Notes under the pieces: model-generated | What the model was told of the DNA's origin: nothing | Seen by the model: only the letters and a program-made list of their open reading frames with translations | The model's database searches: none | Program-made: the position numbers and the translations under genes | NCBI GenBank assembly: GCA_046726375.1 | Contig: JBKPAJ010000045.1 | Location: 1-64,000 of the forward strand | DNA length: 64,000 bases | Source: DASPWV01 sp046726375 | GTDB lineage: Bacteria; Acidobacteriota; Vicinamibacteria; Vicinamibacterales; UBA2999 | Reading direction: 5' to 3' | Shown here: piece after piece, positions 1 to 9,803 of the stretch | How positions within the stretch are numbered: the stretch's first letter is position 1 | How the letters are laid out: every line of letters starts with the position of its first letter

Positions 1-205
1 GTTCCTTACGGAGGTTCCCGACGTAAGTTCACGGGCGTTCCTCGCCGAGGTTCCACCACGCAGGTTCACGGACGTTCCTCACGAACGGTCACGAAGGTTG
101 ACGATCCACGGCAGCGAGCCACCGTGAACTCGCGTGACGAAGCTACGTCGGCGAACCTCCGTGAACGCCCGTGCGGAACCGACGCAAGGAACCCATGTTA
201 GGAAC
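1..205. repeat. inverted-repeat-rich intergenic stretch
   Basis: No gene is visible. The first ~110 bases are full of GGTTC/GTTCC words and bases ~150-205 carry the complementary GAACC/GGAAC words, so the stretch is an imperfect inverted repeat. The clearest arms are about 45-78 and 152-180 (GTTCACGG in one, CCGTGAAC in the other). It lies just beyond the stop codon of the minus-strand oxidoreductase and could be a transcript end or a decayed repeat element. The window begins inside it, so its full extent is unknown. Confidence 0.5.
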
Positions 206-214
206 CTCGGGAGC

Positions 215-1645
215 CTACGTCGTCTTCGGCAGTTCGAATCCCTTGCGGTACTCACGCGTGAGCAACGCGTTGGCTTTCTTGTCGTTCTCGAACGTTTCGG
301 ACTTTCCGTCGAACACGAGGCTGTGGCCAACGCGATACGCGATGTTGGCAAGCTGCGACAACGAGGCGGAGATGTGGCCGCTGAGGATGTCGCTGTTGAG
401 CAGTTTCGGATCGCCGGCGCGAATCGCGTCGACGAAGTTCTGATAGTGCGGCGTCTCGGTGCTCGTCAGCACGAGCGGATCGCTGCCCCCGCTTTCGCGC
501 GCCGGCACGTCCTCGCCCGGGCCCGGTTCGTTTTTCGGACCCAGGTAGGACTGCCACTTGCGGCCGTCGCCATCGATCCACACCCAGCCTTTGGATCCGT
601 AAAACAAGTTGCCAATACGCTGCGTGCCTTCGTCGTTCGTAAACTCGCCGCGCGTGGCGAACTCGAGCACGGTGCCATCGGCATATTCGAACAGCGTCGT
701 GTGCGTGTCGGGCGTCTCCTGCGACGACTCGGGACCGAAGTATCCGCCTGAAGACAGGATCTTCACCGGATGCTCGTTCTTGTTCAGTCCCCAGCGTGCG
801 ACATCGAACTGATGCGGCCCCTGGTTGCCGGTGTCGCCGTCGCCGTAATCCCAATGCCAGTGCCAGTTATAGTGGAAGCGATTGCGATTGAACGGTCGCT
901 TCGGCGCCGGTCCGAGCCACAGGTCGTAATCGACTTTCGAGAGGTACTGCTCGTCGTAGGTTGGCTCGTAGTTCGTGGAGCCAACAGTCAGCGCGTACGT
1001 TTCACCGGGCGCCATCGGGCCGTCCGGGTATTTGCCGATCGGCGGCCGCGGCTTGAAGCACAAGCCGCGCGCCATGTAGACCTTGCCGATGCCGCCTTCG
1101 TGCAGGAACTTGATCGCGTTCTTCACGACCGCGCGGCTGCGGTTCATCGTCCCGACCTGCACGATCTTTTTGTAGCGCGCCGCGGCGACCACCATCTGCC
1201 GGCCTTCCCAGACCGTGTGCGAGGCCGGCTTCTCCACGAACACGTGCTTGCCCGCCTGCAGGCCCCAGATCGTGGCGAGCGCGTGCCAGTGATTCGGCGC
1301 CGCAATCACAATCGCGTCGATGTCCTTGTCGTCGAGCACGCGCCGGAGGTCCTGGACGAAGTTGGGCTTGAACGTGCTGACATCGGCGAGGCGCGCATCG
1401 TTGATTCTCTCGGGCGCGAGGTTGGCGTCGATGTCGCAGAGCGTTTTGACCTCGACGTTTTGAAGCCGGGCAAAGCCGCGTTTGAGCGCGTTGCCCTGGC
1501 CCCGAATGCCGATGCTGGCGACGACGACCCGATCGTTGGCGCCAAGGATGCGGCCACCGATCATCACACCGGCTGCAGCAGCTCCGACCGTCTTGCCGAA
1601 GTCGCGACGCGTCACCCCCAACGGATCAGTTCGATCGCTCACCAC
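215..1645 (-). CDS. Tat-exported Gfo/Idh/MocA family oxidoreductase
   Basis: A 476-residue NAD(P)-dependent sugar or inositol dehydrogenase-type protein. Residues 13-35 form a twin-arginine signal (TRRDFGK then an Ala-rich stretch), so it is probably exported folded to the periplasm. A Rossmann start (VVVASIGIRGQG) follows, then the family motif VEKPASH around residue 140 and a C-terminal alpha/beta domain rich in His/Trp (YNWHWHWDYGDGDTGNQG) of the type that shapes the sugar site. The start is a GTG (followed by a second GTG) behind GGAGG with 7-base spacing. The gene is divergent from an isomerase/epimerase; such pairs commonly act together on oxidised sugars. The substrate cannot be read from sequence. 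Confidence 0.88.
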   Translation of the reverse strand: MVSDRTDPLGVTRRDFGKTVGAAAAGVMIGGRILGANDRVVVASIGIRGQGNALKRGFARLQNVEVKTLCDIDANLAPERINDARLADVSTFKPNFVQDLRRVLDDKDIDAIVIAAPNHWHALATIWGLQAGKHVFVEKPASHTVWEGRQMVVAAARYKKIVQVGTMNRSRAVVKNAIKFLHEGGIGKVYMARGLCFKPRPPIGKYPDGPMAPGETYALTVGSTNYEPTYDEQYLSKVDYDLWLGPAPKRPFNRNRFHYNWHWHWDYGDGDTGNQGPHQFDVARWGLNKNEHPVKILSSGGYFGPESSQETPDTHTTLFEYADGTVLEFATRGEFTNDEGTQRIGNLFYGSKGWVWIDGDGRKWQSYLGPKNEPGPGEDVPARESGGSDPLVLTSTETPHYQNFVDAIRAGDPKLLNSDILSGHISASLSQLANIAYRVGHSLVFDGKSETFENDKKANALLTREYRKGFELPKTT

Positions 1646-1767
1646 GGTGCCCTCCTCTTTTCACGGATTGTGACCGATTCCCGACGCTCGCGCCAGCATT
1701 GCCGTTACTGTTTCGCGTGCAGGCGCATGGGCAAAGGCGTAGGATTGGCGCGAACAGGAGACCCCAA

Positions 1768-2613
1768 GTGCGTACTCACGTTTCTCGCCGCGCTTTTGTC
1801 GGTACCGGCGCCGCGGCTGCCGCGTGGATGCTGGTCGGCCGATCCGGCTCAGCCGCCGCCGTTGGCGCTCCGCACACCGCCTTGAAGCTTGGCCTCGCAT
1901 CCTACTCGGCCCGCGAGTTTCCGCTCGATCGCGCACTCGAGTGGGCCAAGCAGATGGGCGTCACCCACATGACGTTCAAAGACGTCCACATCCCGCGCAC
2001 CGATCCGCCCGAAACCACGCGTGCACTGGCGGCGAAGATTCGCGCCGCGGGCGTCACGGTGATGGGCGGCGGCACCATCAACCTTGCCAACGACCCGGCG
2101 CAGATCAAGAAGGACTTCGAATACGCGAAAAATGCCGGCTTCCCGTTGATCTACGTGTCGCCCGATCCTGCCGCGCTCGACACCATCGAGCAGATGGCGA
2201 AAGAGTACGACATCAGAGTGGCGATTCACAATCACGGCCCGGAGGACAAGTGGTGGCCGCGACCGCAGGATGCGTACGCGGCCGTGAAGGCGCGCGACAA
2301 GCGTCTCGGTTTGTGCATTGACGTGGGTCACACGCTGCGCACCGGCACCGATCCCGCGCGCGCGTGCCGCGAGTGCCGCGATCGTCTCTACGACATGCAC
2401 GTGAAAGATCTGAAAGTGAAGACCGACAAAGACAGTCAGGTGGCCGTCGGCCGCGGCGTCATCGACTTCCCCGGTCTGTTCCGAACTTTGCTCGACATCG
2501 GCTATCAGGGGCAGGTCGGACTCGAGTACGAGATCAACGCCAACGATCCACTGCCCGGGATGATCGAGTCGATGGCGTATATGCGAGGAGTGTTGGCCGC
2601 GATCACCACGTGA
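1768..2613 (+). CDS. exported sugar phosphate isomerase/epimerase family protein
   Basis: A 281-residue TIM-barrel protein of the xylose-isomerase-like AP endonuclease 2 superfamily. Visible barrel motifs include IHNHGPEDK (metal-binding His), CIDVGHT and YDMHVKD, followed by GLEYE near the end, matching the Glu/His/Asp metal set of this fold. The chosen start is the GTG at 1768: it places the twin-arginine sequence THVSRRAFVGTGAAAAAW at the very N-terminus and has an AGGAG seven bases upstream. An open frame continues upstream but without signal-like character. Divergent from the Gfo/Idh oxidoreductase, so probably the same carbohydrate pathway. Specific substrate unknown. Confidence 0.85.
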   Translation: MRTHVSRRAFVGTGAAAAAWMLVGRSGSAAAVGAPHTALKLGLASYSAREFPLDRALEWAKQMGVTHMTFKDVHIPRTDPPETTRALAAKIRAAGVTVMGGGTINLANDPAQIKKDFEYAKNAGFPLIYVSPDPAALDTIEQMAKEYDIRVAIHNHGPEDKWWPRPQDAYAAVKARDKRLGLCIDVGHTLRTGTDPARACRECRDRLYDMHVKDLKVKTDKDSQVAVGRGVIDFPGLFRTLLDIGYQGQVGLEYEINANDPLPGMIESMAYMRGVLAAITT

Positions 2614-2662
2614 AACACGCCGGCATTCACTGCACGGGTCTTGAATTCGGCAGCGTTCGGCT

Positions 2663-2726
2663 TTCAGCCATCAGCTGTCAGCTCGCGGCAGGAGAACGAG
2701 CCGAAAGCTGACAGCCGATAGCCGAA
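2663..2726. repeat. imperfect inverted repeat (GCTGTCAGCT family)
   Basis: Arms 2663-2683 and 2706-2726 pair over 21 bases with three mismatches around a 22-base loop; the words TTCGGCTTTCAGC and CTGTCAGCT recur in both. It sits in the 162-bp gap between the epimerase and the TonB receptor. It could terminate the epimerase transcript, or be a palindromic repeat family member. Confidence 0.55.
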
Positions 2727-2775
2727 AGCTTGACCGACACAAAGTGAACCAAGGTCGATAACTGGGAGGGTGGGC

Positions 2776-5700
2776 ATGGTGTCGTTGACTTCTCGTCCGT
2801 CCGGCGTGCTCGTCGTTATCTTCGCAGTGTTCATCGCACTCGCCCCACATCACGCAAGTGCGCAAGCCGTTTCCGGCACACTCCTTGGCAGCGTGACCGA
2901 CTCGGCCGGTCTGCCAATTCCGGGCGCTGTCGTCACCATCACCGAGGTCAATACCAACATCAAATCGAGCACGACCGCCAATGAGAACGGCAATTACGTG
3001 TTCTCGAGCCTGCGGAACGGGTCGTACCGAGTCGAAGCCGAGCTCTCCGGATTCAAGAAGGCGGTGCGTGACGGCGTCGAGGTGCAAGTCAACGCGACGA
3101 TGCGGGCGGACCTCAAGCTCGAAGTCGGGACGGTCGAAGAGTCCATCACCGTGGTGGGCGCGAGCCCGCTGCTGCAAACCGATCGCGCCGACACCGGCCG
3201 GATCATCGAAAGCACGCTGCTGCAGGAAGTGCCGCTGGCGTGGAACCGCAACTTCCAGGGTGCGCTCGTGACGGTGCCGGGCACCACGCGCCCGCACCGC
3301 GTGCACTCCGAGTTCTTCAACGCGCAGGACAGCCTGTCGACCGAAGTGAACGGCCAGTCGCGGCTCGCCAACAACGTGGTCCTCGAAGGCATCGACAACA
3401 ACCATAAAACCGGGTTGCTGACCGTGCTCATCCCGTCGGCGGAAGCCATTGAAACCGTGAGCGTGACGACCAGCAACTACGACGCCGAATTTGGCCGCGC
3501 AGGTGGCGCGGTGACTGCTGTGACGTTGAAGTCGGGCACGAACGACTTCAAAGGCAGCGGATTTGTTGGCGGGTACACGGATGCCACGGTCGCCAGCAAC
3601 TTCTTCAGCCATACAAAGGCACCGACCAAGGTGGTCGGTTCCGGCTTCACACTGGGCGGTCCGATTCAACGGGACAAGATCTTCTTTTTTGGCGATTATC
3701 AGCGCGCCATCGACAACGCCGGGCGCATCCAGCGCTCCATCATTCCACCTATGGAATTCCGGCGCGGCGATTTCAGCCGTGCGGCCACTGTCGTCTACAA
3801 CCCGCTCACCGGCAACCCCGACGGCACGGGACGCCAGCCGTTCGCCGGCAACGTGATCCCGGACTCGATGATCAGTCCGATCGCGCGGCAGTTGCTCGCG
3901 CTGATTCCAGAACCGACCATCCCGGGCGCCGCGCTCGGCCAGATCAACTTCGAGCAGGCCTATCAGCGCAGGAAAACAACGGACGCGTACGACATCAAGA
4001 TCAATCACCAGATGTCAGAGCGCAACGCGTTGTCGGCGCGGTTCAGTTACCAGCGGCCCGAGATCACCGATCCCGGTATTTACGGCGTCTACGGCGGCGG
4101 CGGAAAAGAGTTCGCGGGCGTCGGCACCAACCTGACGATCAGCACCGGCGCGACGTTCACCCGCACCTGGAGCAACACCCTCGTTCAGGAGATCCGCGGC
4201 GGCCTTGCCTATTACCACAACGAAGCGTTGACGGACGCGGCGGGACTGAAGACGTCGGATGAAGTGGGCATCCGAGGCGTCAACATCAACGATTTTTCTG
4301 ACGGTCTCACAAGCATTTTCATCGGCGGAACAACGGGCGGACAGGGATTGTATACGGCGCCCGTGCTCGGTTTCGCTGCCAGCCTCCCGTGGGACCGATC
4401 GGAGCGCACGGTCGAATTCTCCACAACGGTTACGAAAATCACTGGCAACCACACGGTGAAATTCGGCGGCAACCTGCGACACAACCGCGACTTCCTGCTG
4501 CAGGTTCAGGATCGCCTGGGTCCGCGCGGCGGGTTCGAGTTCAACGGCGCGCAAACCGCGATCCCGTCCGATAACGCCGCGGTCAACGGCTTCGCCAACG
4601 CCTTTGCCAGCTTCCTGCTCGACGTGCCAAGCCGCGTCGGCCGCGACTTGACTGTCATCGATCCAGGCACACGCCACTGGGCGGTGTTCAGCTTTGTGCA
4701 GGACAAGTGGCAACTGACACCACAAATCACCATCGACCTCGGCCTGCGCCATGAGTACTACACGCCGCTCGTTGGTCTCGAGAGTCAGGGCGGTTTGGCG
4801 AACTACGATCCGGTGACCAACGCACTGCTGGTGTCCGGCTACGGTGACGTGCCCACCGATCTCGGGGTCAAGAAATATTGGAAAAACTTCGTGCCGCGCG
4901 TGGGGCTTTCGTATCGCCTTACCGAGACGTCGGTCGTCCGTGCCGGGTACGGCATCAGCACGATCCCGTTCCCGGACAATAGCTACGCGTTCAACTTCCC
5001 CGTCAAACAGAACAACGATTTCAACGCGCCCAACACGTTCGCCTTCGCGCCGGTGCGGATGGCCGACGGCTTTCCCGCGCCCATCGTCGCCGAAATCCCT
5101 GCGAACGGGATCATTCCGGCGGACACCGCCCTGCTCAGAAATCAACGCTACTTCGCGATTCCCGCCAACCTGCACGAAGGACGGCTGCAGTCGTGGAACG
5201 TCGCCTATCAGCGGCAATTGCCCGGCGGATTCACCGCCGAAGCCGCCTACGTCGGCAATCGCGGCAACGTCGTGAACACGATCAACCTCAACGCCGGCAT
5301 GGTTGTGGGGGCAGACAACGCGGGCCGGCCGCAATTCGCGCCGTTCAATCGCACAGCCGAAACCACGGGCTGGATGCGATCGAACACGACCTACCACTCG
5401 CTGCAGACCAAGTTCGACAAGCGTTTCTCGCGCGGCTTCCTGCTCACCACGTCGTACACCCTCGGCCGCTCGATCAACTACTGGCAAGGCGACAGCAATG
5501 GCGGCATCGTCACACCCGCCGACATCGAACGCAGCCGCGGACGCGCCGAGTACGATCGGCTGCACAGCTACGTTCAGAGCTTCGTCTATCAATTACCGGT
5601 TGGACCTGAAGGGCGATGGTTGCGGACCGGCCCGGCGAGCTGGATCCTCGGAGGCTGGCAGCTGTCGGGCATCTTCACCGCACAGTCGGGACTGCCCATC

Positions 5701-6099
5701 AATTTCACATACAGCGCCGCGACTCTGCGCGCCCCAGGCAACACGCAGCGGCCCGATGCGAGCGGTAAACCGAAAGTGCTGGGCGGCATCGGCCCGACGG
5801 AGCAGTGGTTCGACACGTCGGTCTTTTCGGCACCGCCGCCCAATACGTTCGGCAATGTCGGACGAAACGATCTGCTCGACGGGCCCGCTTACGTCAACCT
5901 CGACGCGAGCCTGGCCAAGTGGTTCCAGATCAAGGGCGACATCAAGGCCGAGTTCCGCATCGATGCCTTCAACGCGACCAATCGCCCGCAGTTCAGCAAC
6001 CCGACGAGCGAGTTTGGCGCTCCGCGTTTTGGCCAGATCACGACGACGCAGGCGAATACGGAACGCATCATCCGCTTTGGCTTGCGCGTGTTGTTCTAG
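2776..6099 (+). CDS. TonB-dependent receptor with carboxypeptidase regulatory-like domain
   Basis: A 1107-residue outer-membrane protein. A signal peptide ends near ASAQ (about residue 31). A carboxypeptidase-regulatory-like domain follows (GSVTDSAGLPIPGAVVTI, about 35-115), then a plug region (VNGQSRLANNVVLEGIDNN; NYDAEFGRAGGAVTAVT) and a long beta-barrel ending in a terminal Phe (FGLRVLF), as needed for outer-membrane insertion. This Oar/SusC-like layout is abundant in Acidobacteriota. The ATG at 2776 is chosen because GGGAGG lies six bases upstream; a GTG two codons earlier is the alternative. The ligand is unknown; position next to exported sugar enzymes suggests an oligosaccharide or peptide. 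Confidence 0.9.
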   Translation: MVSLTSRPSGVLVVIFAVFIALAPHHASAQAVSGTLLGSVTDSAGLPIPGAVVTITEVNTNIKSSTTANENGNYVFSSLRNGSYRVEAELSGFKKAVRDGVEVQVNATMRADLKLEVGTVEESITVVGASPLLQTDRADTGRIIESTLLQEVPLAWNRNFQGALVTVPGTTRPHRVHSEFFNAQDSLSTEVNGQSRLANNVVLEGIDNNHKTGLLTVLIPSAEAIETVSVTTSNYDAEFGRAGGAVTAVTLKSGTNDFKGSGFVGGYTDATVASNFFSHTKAPTKVVGSGFTLGGPIQRDKIFFFGDYQRAIDNAGRIQRSIIPPMEFRRGDFSRAATVVYNPLTGNPDGTGRQPFAGNVIPDSMISPIARQLLALIPEPTIPGAALGQINFEQAYQRRKTTDAYDIKINHQMSERNALSARFSYQRPEITDPGIYGVYGGGGKEFAGVGTNLTISTGATFTRTWSNTLVQEIRGGLAYYHNEALTDAAGLKTSDEVGIRGVNINDFSDGLTSIFIGGTTGGQGLYTAPVLGFAASLPWDRSERTVEFSTTVTKITGNHTVKFGGNLRHNRDFLLQVQDRLGPRGGFEFNGAQTAIPSDNAAVNGFANAFASFLLDVPSRVGRDLTVIDPGTRHWAVFSFVQDKWQLTPQITIDLGLRHEYYTPLVGLESQGGLANYDPVTNALLVSGYGDVPTDLGVKKYWKNFVPRVGLSYRLTETSVVRAGYGISTIPFPDNSYAFNFPVKQNNDFNAPNTFAFAPVRMADGFPAPIVAEIPANGIIPADTALLRNQRYFAIPANLHEGRLQSWNVAYQRQLPGGFTAEAAYVGNRGNVVNTINLNAGMVVGADNAGRPQFAPFNRTAETTGWMRSNTTYHSLQTKFDKRFSRGFLLTTSYTLGRSINYWQGDSNGGIVTPADIERSRGRAEYDRLHSYVQSFVYQLPVGPEGRWLRTGPASWILGGWQLSGIFTAQSGLPINFTYSAATLRAPGNTQRPDASGKPKVLGGIGPTEQWFDTSVFSAPPPNTFGNVGRNDLLDGPAYVNLDASLAKWFQIKGDIKAEFRIDAFNATNRPQFSNPTSEFGAPRFGQITTTQANTERIIRFGLRVLF

Positions 6100-6117
6100 A
6101 GCGTCGAACGCCGCGCG

Positions 6118-7650
6118 TTAGAGAGTCTTCAGGTACTCGATCAACGCGCGGCGATTCGCATCCGTCCGGATTCGCGACCAGAAGTCGTGACCGCCGTTTT
6201 CTGATCCGACCCGCGTGGTGTCGAACCAGTCGCGGCTCGATCCGAATCGTCGAAGAAGTTCGGCTTCGGAGAGCTCGGCGTCCTCTTGATTGCCAAAGAG
6301 CTGCTGGCCGACGCGCTCGCGATCGAACCGTCGCGCCGCCATCACTTGAAAGATCCTTGGCCGCTCCGACGCCGGACCGAGCAAGTGATGGAGCGTGGGC
6401 ACGCTGCCATTGTGCAGGTACGGGTAGTTCGCCCACACGCCGGTGAGCGGTGTCGCGGCGTAACCCGTACTCTTGACCAGCGCCCCTTCCTTCGCAAGCG
6501 GGCTGTCGTCGAACGCCTCGATGAATCGGCGCGAGACAACGTCGAGCCGCGCGCGATCGGTACCCACATCGGCATGAATGCCCGGCCACACGACGTTGCC
6601 GTTGCCGTCGTATCGTCCGTGACACTGCGCGCAGCCGACGCGCATCGAGTAGAAGAGCTCCTTGCCTTGTTCGGCGAGCTTGTAGTCGATCGCATAGGGA
6701 TAACGCGGCGGCCGCAGGTGGCGAATCACCGAGTCGAATTCCTGCTTGATCGTGGGGATCACGTGCTCGACCAGCGCGTCGAACGAGCGATCCTTCTCGA
6801 GCTCCATCGACGACGCCATCAACGGGAATTTGCCGTGAAAGCTGCCGTCGGCATACCAGCGCTGCGCCTGCATCTTGGCCGCGGTGTGCCAGAGCGGCGG
6901 GATTTTGACATCGCCGCGGCCAACCTCGGAAACCGCCGGCATCGCGCCGCCGTGCGGGCGCATGTAAAGTTCGACATGTGAGGCCGCGAACGCGGTGGAG
7001 CGCGCGCGGGTGAGGGAATCGATCTTGTCGTGATGGTGACTGCTGAGAATGCGATTGGCGTCGGCGGCAATCGCCCGCGAAGCAGGATCCCGCGTGACAA
7101 GTGGCAGCCACTTCTCGTTGGTCAACGTTTTCAACGACTCGCCCAGCCAGAGATCATCAAATACCTTCGTGCCTGCACCGAGATAGGCGACGCCGTCGAT
7201 TTCCGCCATGTGACAAACAAGGCAATTGACGGTCCATTTGAGCGAGCTGCCGGGTTCCAGGCTGGGCGCCATGCCGAACGCGGGAATCAAGCGGTTCTCC
7301 GGCCACAGCACGAGCCCAACCTTGTCGCGCACGATCGTGTCGACGTCGCCGACGACAGCCTGCGTCACGAGGTTGCCGTCGAAAACGGATTGCGGAATCC
7401 AGGCCGACGTGTCGTACGTCTGGTGCACGAAGGCAAAGAGCGCCGCGTGCCGTTCGCGCTGCGGGCGGCGATCGTTCGCGTCCCAGCGATACATCAAGTT
7501 GCGAATATCCGAGTCGAAGGACTCGAGAAGCGTTTCGCGGCTCACCGGCGGCGCAGAGGCCGACGCCCACCATCGCGCGGCGCCGTAGAACAGGACCGTT
7601 GCCGCCAGCACCGATCCACCGAGCACCCGTAATAAGCGTCCGGTCACCAT
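6118..7650 (-). CDS. di-heme c-type cytochrome, cytochrome c peroxidase-like
   Basis: A 510-residue membrane-anchored or exported protein. Residues 10-30 form a hydrophobic signal/anchor. Two haem c attachment sites are visible: CLVCH at about 143-147 and CAQCH at about 340-344. The C-terminal half contains TGYAATPLTGVWANYPYLHNGSV, a signature of di-heme peroxidase/MauG-type cytochromes near the distal pocket. The ATG at 7650 is preferred over an upstream TTG because GGAG lies seven bases before it. It directly follows the TPR gene on the same strand, suggesting cotranscription. A peroxidase or a haem-based oxidase role is inferred, not shown. Confidence 0.75.
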   Translation of the reverse strand: MVTGRLLRVLGGSVLAATVLFYGAARWWASASAPPVSRETLLESFDSDIRNLMYRWDANDRRPQRERHAALFAFVHQTYDTSAWIPQSVFDGNLVTQAVVGDVDTIVRDKVGLVLWPENRLIPAFGMAPSLEPGSSLKWTVNCLVCHMAEIDGVAYLGAGTKVFDDLWLGESLKTLTNEKWLPLVTRDPASRAIAADANRILSSHHHDKIDSLTRARSTAFAASHVELYMRPHGGAMPAVSEVGRGDVKIPPLWHTAAKMQAQRWYADGSFHGKFPLMASSMELEKDRSFDALVEHVIPTIKQEFDSVIRHLRPPRYPYAIDYKLAEQGKELFYSMRVGCAQCHGRYDGNGNVVWPGIHADVGTDRARLDVVSRRFIEAFDDSPLAKEGALVKSTGYAATPLTGVWANYPYLHNGSVPTLHHLLGPASERPRIFQVMAARRFDRERVGQQLFGNQEDAELSEAELLRRFGSSRDWFDTTRVGSENGGHDFWSRIRTDANRRALIEYLKTL

Positions 7651-7662
7651 TGGTTGCTCCAA

Positions 7663-8622
7663 TCAGTGTTGTGAAGTCGCCAGCAGCTTCAAGGCACGGT
7701 CGCGAGCCGCGCGCCACTGGGCTTCTTCTCCAGTGGCCTTCGACCGCGGATCTTTTTCGAATCGTGCCAAGCCGTCGTTGAGCTCGCGCACCGCTTCGCC
7801 GGCACGGCCGGCACGGAGCGCCGTATGCCCCGCTTCGAGCCAGAACAGCCGGTTGCGCGGATATCGCCGCTGCAGCTCACGGCTGATGCCGAGCGCCTCG
7901 TCGTAGCGCCCTTCGCGGTTCAGCATCAGCATCAAGGTCAGCATCGCGTTGGTCTGCGCATTGCTCGGATAACGCGCCGCGTTTTCCACCAGCGCCAGCC
8001 CCTCGTCGCGCCCGCCCTCAAAGCCGGCAAGGCGGGCCATCAGACGCTTATGAAATGGAAGGCTCGCGATGGTGTAGCGATACAAACCAACAACGAGGCC
8101 GGCGTCTTTGCGCGTGGGGTCGAGCACAAGCGTGCGCTTGTGTTCGTTGTACGCGCGCCGGCCAGTACCGACGCTGTCCATCACGCGGCCTTCGATGGTG
8201 GCGATATAGGAAGTGCGAAGCGCCGCGGCCGCGCCCAGCTGAAAGTGGGCATCAGCGTCGTTGGGATGCGCACGTACGCGAGCTTCCGCGAGGGTCAGAG
8301 CACGATCGATGTGGTTGGTGAAGGACGTGGCGAGATCCGCCGGTGGCACCTTTCGCTCGACGCTGGCGCGCGCCTGGCCGAGATACTCTTCCACGGTGAT
8401 CGCACCCTGGTGAAACAGCATGCGCATCCAGATCGTCGCGGCTGCCAGCCGGTGCGCCGTGGCGTCATTCGGGTCGGCTGCAATCGCGGCGTCGAATGCC
8501 GCGAGCGCCTCGGGATAATCGAGGTTGTAGCCGTACTCGAGGCCGCGGCGATGGAGAGCCTCGTTGCTGCCGTTATGGGCGAGGCAGCAGGCGAAAGCAA
8601 AAGGGAGAAGAGCGCGTGACAT
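7663..8622 (-). CDS. TPR-containing exported protein
   Basis: A 319-residue protein with a short signal-like N-terminus (MSRALLPFAFACCLA) followed by helical repeats with TPR spacing (YPEALAAFDAAIAADPNDATA; AQTNAMLTLMLMLNREGRYDEALGI; LFWLEAGHTALRAGRAGEAV). The start at 8622 is chosen because the open frame upstream has no protein-like character. The stop codon is 12 bases before the cytochrome start, so the two are probably one operon. TPR proteins scaffold complexes; a partner is not identifiable. Confidence 0.75.
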   Translation of the reverse strand: MSRALLPFAFACCLAHNGSNEALHRRGLEYGYNLDYPEALAAFDAAIAADPNDATAHRLAAATIWMRMLFHQGAITVEEYLGQARASVERKVPPADLATSFTNHIDRALTLAEARVRAHPNDADAHFQLGAAAALRTSYIATIEGRVMDSVGTGRRAYNEHKRTLVLDPTRKDAGLVVGLYRYTIASLPFHKRLMARLAGFEGGRDEGLALVENAARYPSNAQTNAMLTLMLMLNREGRYDEALGISRELQRRYPRNRLFWLEAGHTALRAGRAGEAVRELNDGLARFEKDPRSKATGEEAQWRAARDRALKLLATSQH

Positions 8623-8693
8623 CGCGTTGTGGGCAGCGTAAAGGGCGCCGCAGGGCGATGTCCTGACAGAACCATGAGAAAGGCTGATTCCTC

Positions 8694-9737
8694 GTGACCA
8701 GAGCGGTACGACTGACCGCCTGCGTGCTGACAGCAACTCTGCTGTGGCCTGCATGTCAACGACGTCCGCAAGCGCCGTCACCTGCGCTCGTCGAACGAGC
8801 CGCCGTGACGATGGGATCGGAGCTGCGGCTCGGGGCGTGGACCGCCGATGAACCGGCCGCGGTCGCCGCATTCGCGGCGATCTTTCGTGAATTCGATCGC
8901 CTCGAGGCGCTGATGAGCGTCTGGCGGCCCGGGAGTGACGTGCAGCGGATCAATCAAGCCGCGGGTAAACAGGCGGTGAAGGTCAGCGACGACGTGCGAG
9001 CGGTGCTGAAGGAAGCGCGCCAGGCCAGCGAGTGGACCGGCGGGAAGTTCGACATCACCGTTGGCGCCTTATCGGATCTTTGGAAGTTCGATCACGATCA
9101 GGACAACCGGGTTCCGAACGGCGACGACATTCGCAAACGCTTGGCACTGATCGATTACACAGCTGTGGAGGTCGACGATCGTGCAGGCACCGTCTACTTG
9201 CCACGCGCAGGTATGCGAGTGCATCTCGGCGGAATCGGCAAAGGCTACGCGATCGATCGCGCCGCCGCGCTTCTGCGCGACCGCGGCTTTCGTGATTTCA
9301 TGATCCGTTCTGGCGGAGATCTCTATGTCGGCGGCCATCACGGCGATCGACCGTGGCGCGTCGGCATCCGCGATCCCAGAGGCGCGGCGGATCAGATCGT
9401 TGCGTCGCTCGACCTTTCAGACGGAACGTTCAGCACGTCAGGCGACTACGAACGGTTCTTCATGGAAGGCGGCCGTCGCTATCATCACATCCTCGATCCC
9501 GACCGCGGACTACCCGCGGGCGGCTGCCGCAGCGTGACGATCGTGACCAACCGCGCCGTGACGGCTGACGCATTGTCTACCGGCGTGTTTGTTCTCGGCC
9601 CGTCAGACGGCATGGCGCTGATCGAGCGTCTGCCAGATGTCGAGGGCGTGATCGTTTCGGATCGAAACGAAGTCTTGATCTCTTCGGGACTGAAAACCCG
9701 CCTGGCCGTACGTGCGCGCCCAACTGACGCACCGTAA
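8694..9737 (+). CDS. apbE: FAD:protein FMN transferase (ApbE family lipoprotein)
   Basis: ApbE enzymes use Mg2+ and FAD to attach FMN covalently to Ser/Thr of extracytosolic flavoproteins. This 347-residue protein has a lipoprotein signal (LLWPAC, lipobox Cys 21), VTMGSELRL near the start, the region GGKFDITVGALSDLW, the family motif VHLGGIGKGYAID, and SGGDLYVGG followed by STSGDYERFF and HHILDP, all diagnostic of ApbE. GTG start. Divergent from the TPR gene. An FMN-binding protein with a matching modification motif is encoded at 12.1-12.6 kb and is its likely substrate. Confidence 0.92.
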   Translation: MTRAVRLTACVLTATLLWPACQRRPQAPSPALVERAAVTMGSELRLGAWTADEPAAVAAFAAIFREFDRLEALMSVWRPGSDVQRINQAAGKQAVKVSDDVRAVLKEARQASEWTGGKFDITVGALSDLWKFDHDQDNRVPNGDDIRKRLALIDYTAVEVDDRAGTVYLPRAGMRVHLGGIGKGYAIDRAAALLRDRGFRDFMIRSGGDLYVGGHHGDRPWRVGIRDPRGAADQIVASLDLSDGTFSTSGDYERFFMEGGRRYHHILDPDRGLPAGGCRSVTIVTNRAVTADALSTGVFVLGPSDGMALIERLPDVEGVIVSDRNEVLISSGLKTRLAVRARPTDAP

Positions 9738-9750
9738 AGGTCCCATGGTT

Positions 9751-9766
9751 GCCGGCTTCGGCCGGC
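9751..9766. terminator. UUCG-tetraloop hairpin after apbE
   Basis: GCCGGC-TTCG-GCCGGC is a perfect six-base-pair stem closed by the very stable UUCG tetraloop, 13 bases after the apbE stop. There is no T-tract, so it may be a weak or Rho-assisted terminator or an RNA stability element. Confidence 0.5.
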
Positions 9767-9803
9767 GCGTCCTATCGGCGGCGCGCGTTCTTCGTTCTTC
9801 GTT

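Noticed and set aside
225..245. tRNA T-arm-like sequence (AGTTCGAATCCC)
   Set aside because: Lies inside the oxidoreductase coding sequence and no acceptor or anticodon stem can be drawn around it.
1699..1767. N-terminal extension of the isomerase/epimerase
   Set aside because: The first 23 codons place the twin-arginine signal internally and there is no ribosome site; the GTG at 1768 fits better.
4015..5592. Long open frame antisense to the TonB receptor
   Set aside because: Same reason: no recognisable domain, wholly opposite a coherent outer-membrane receptor.
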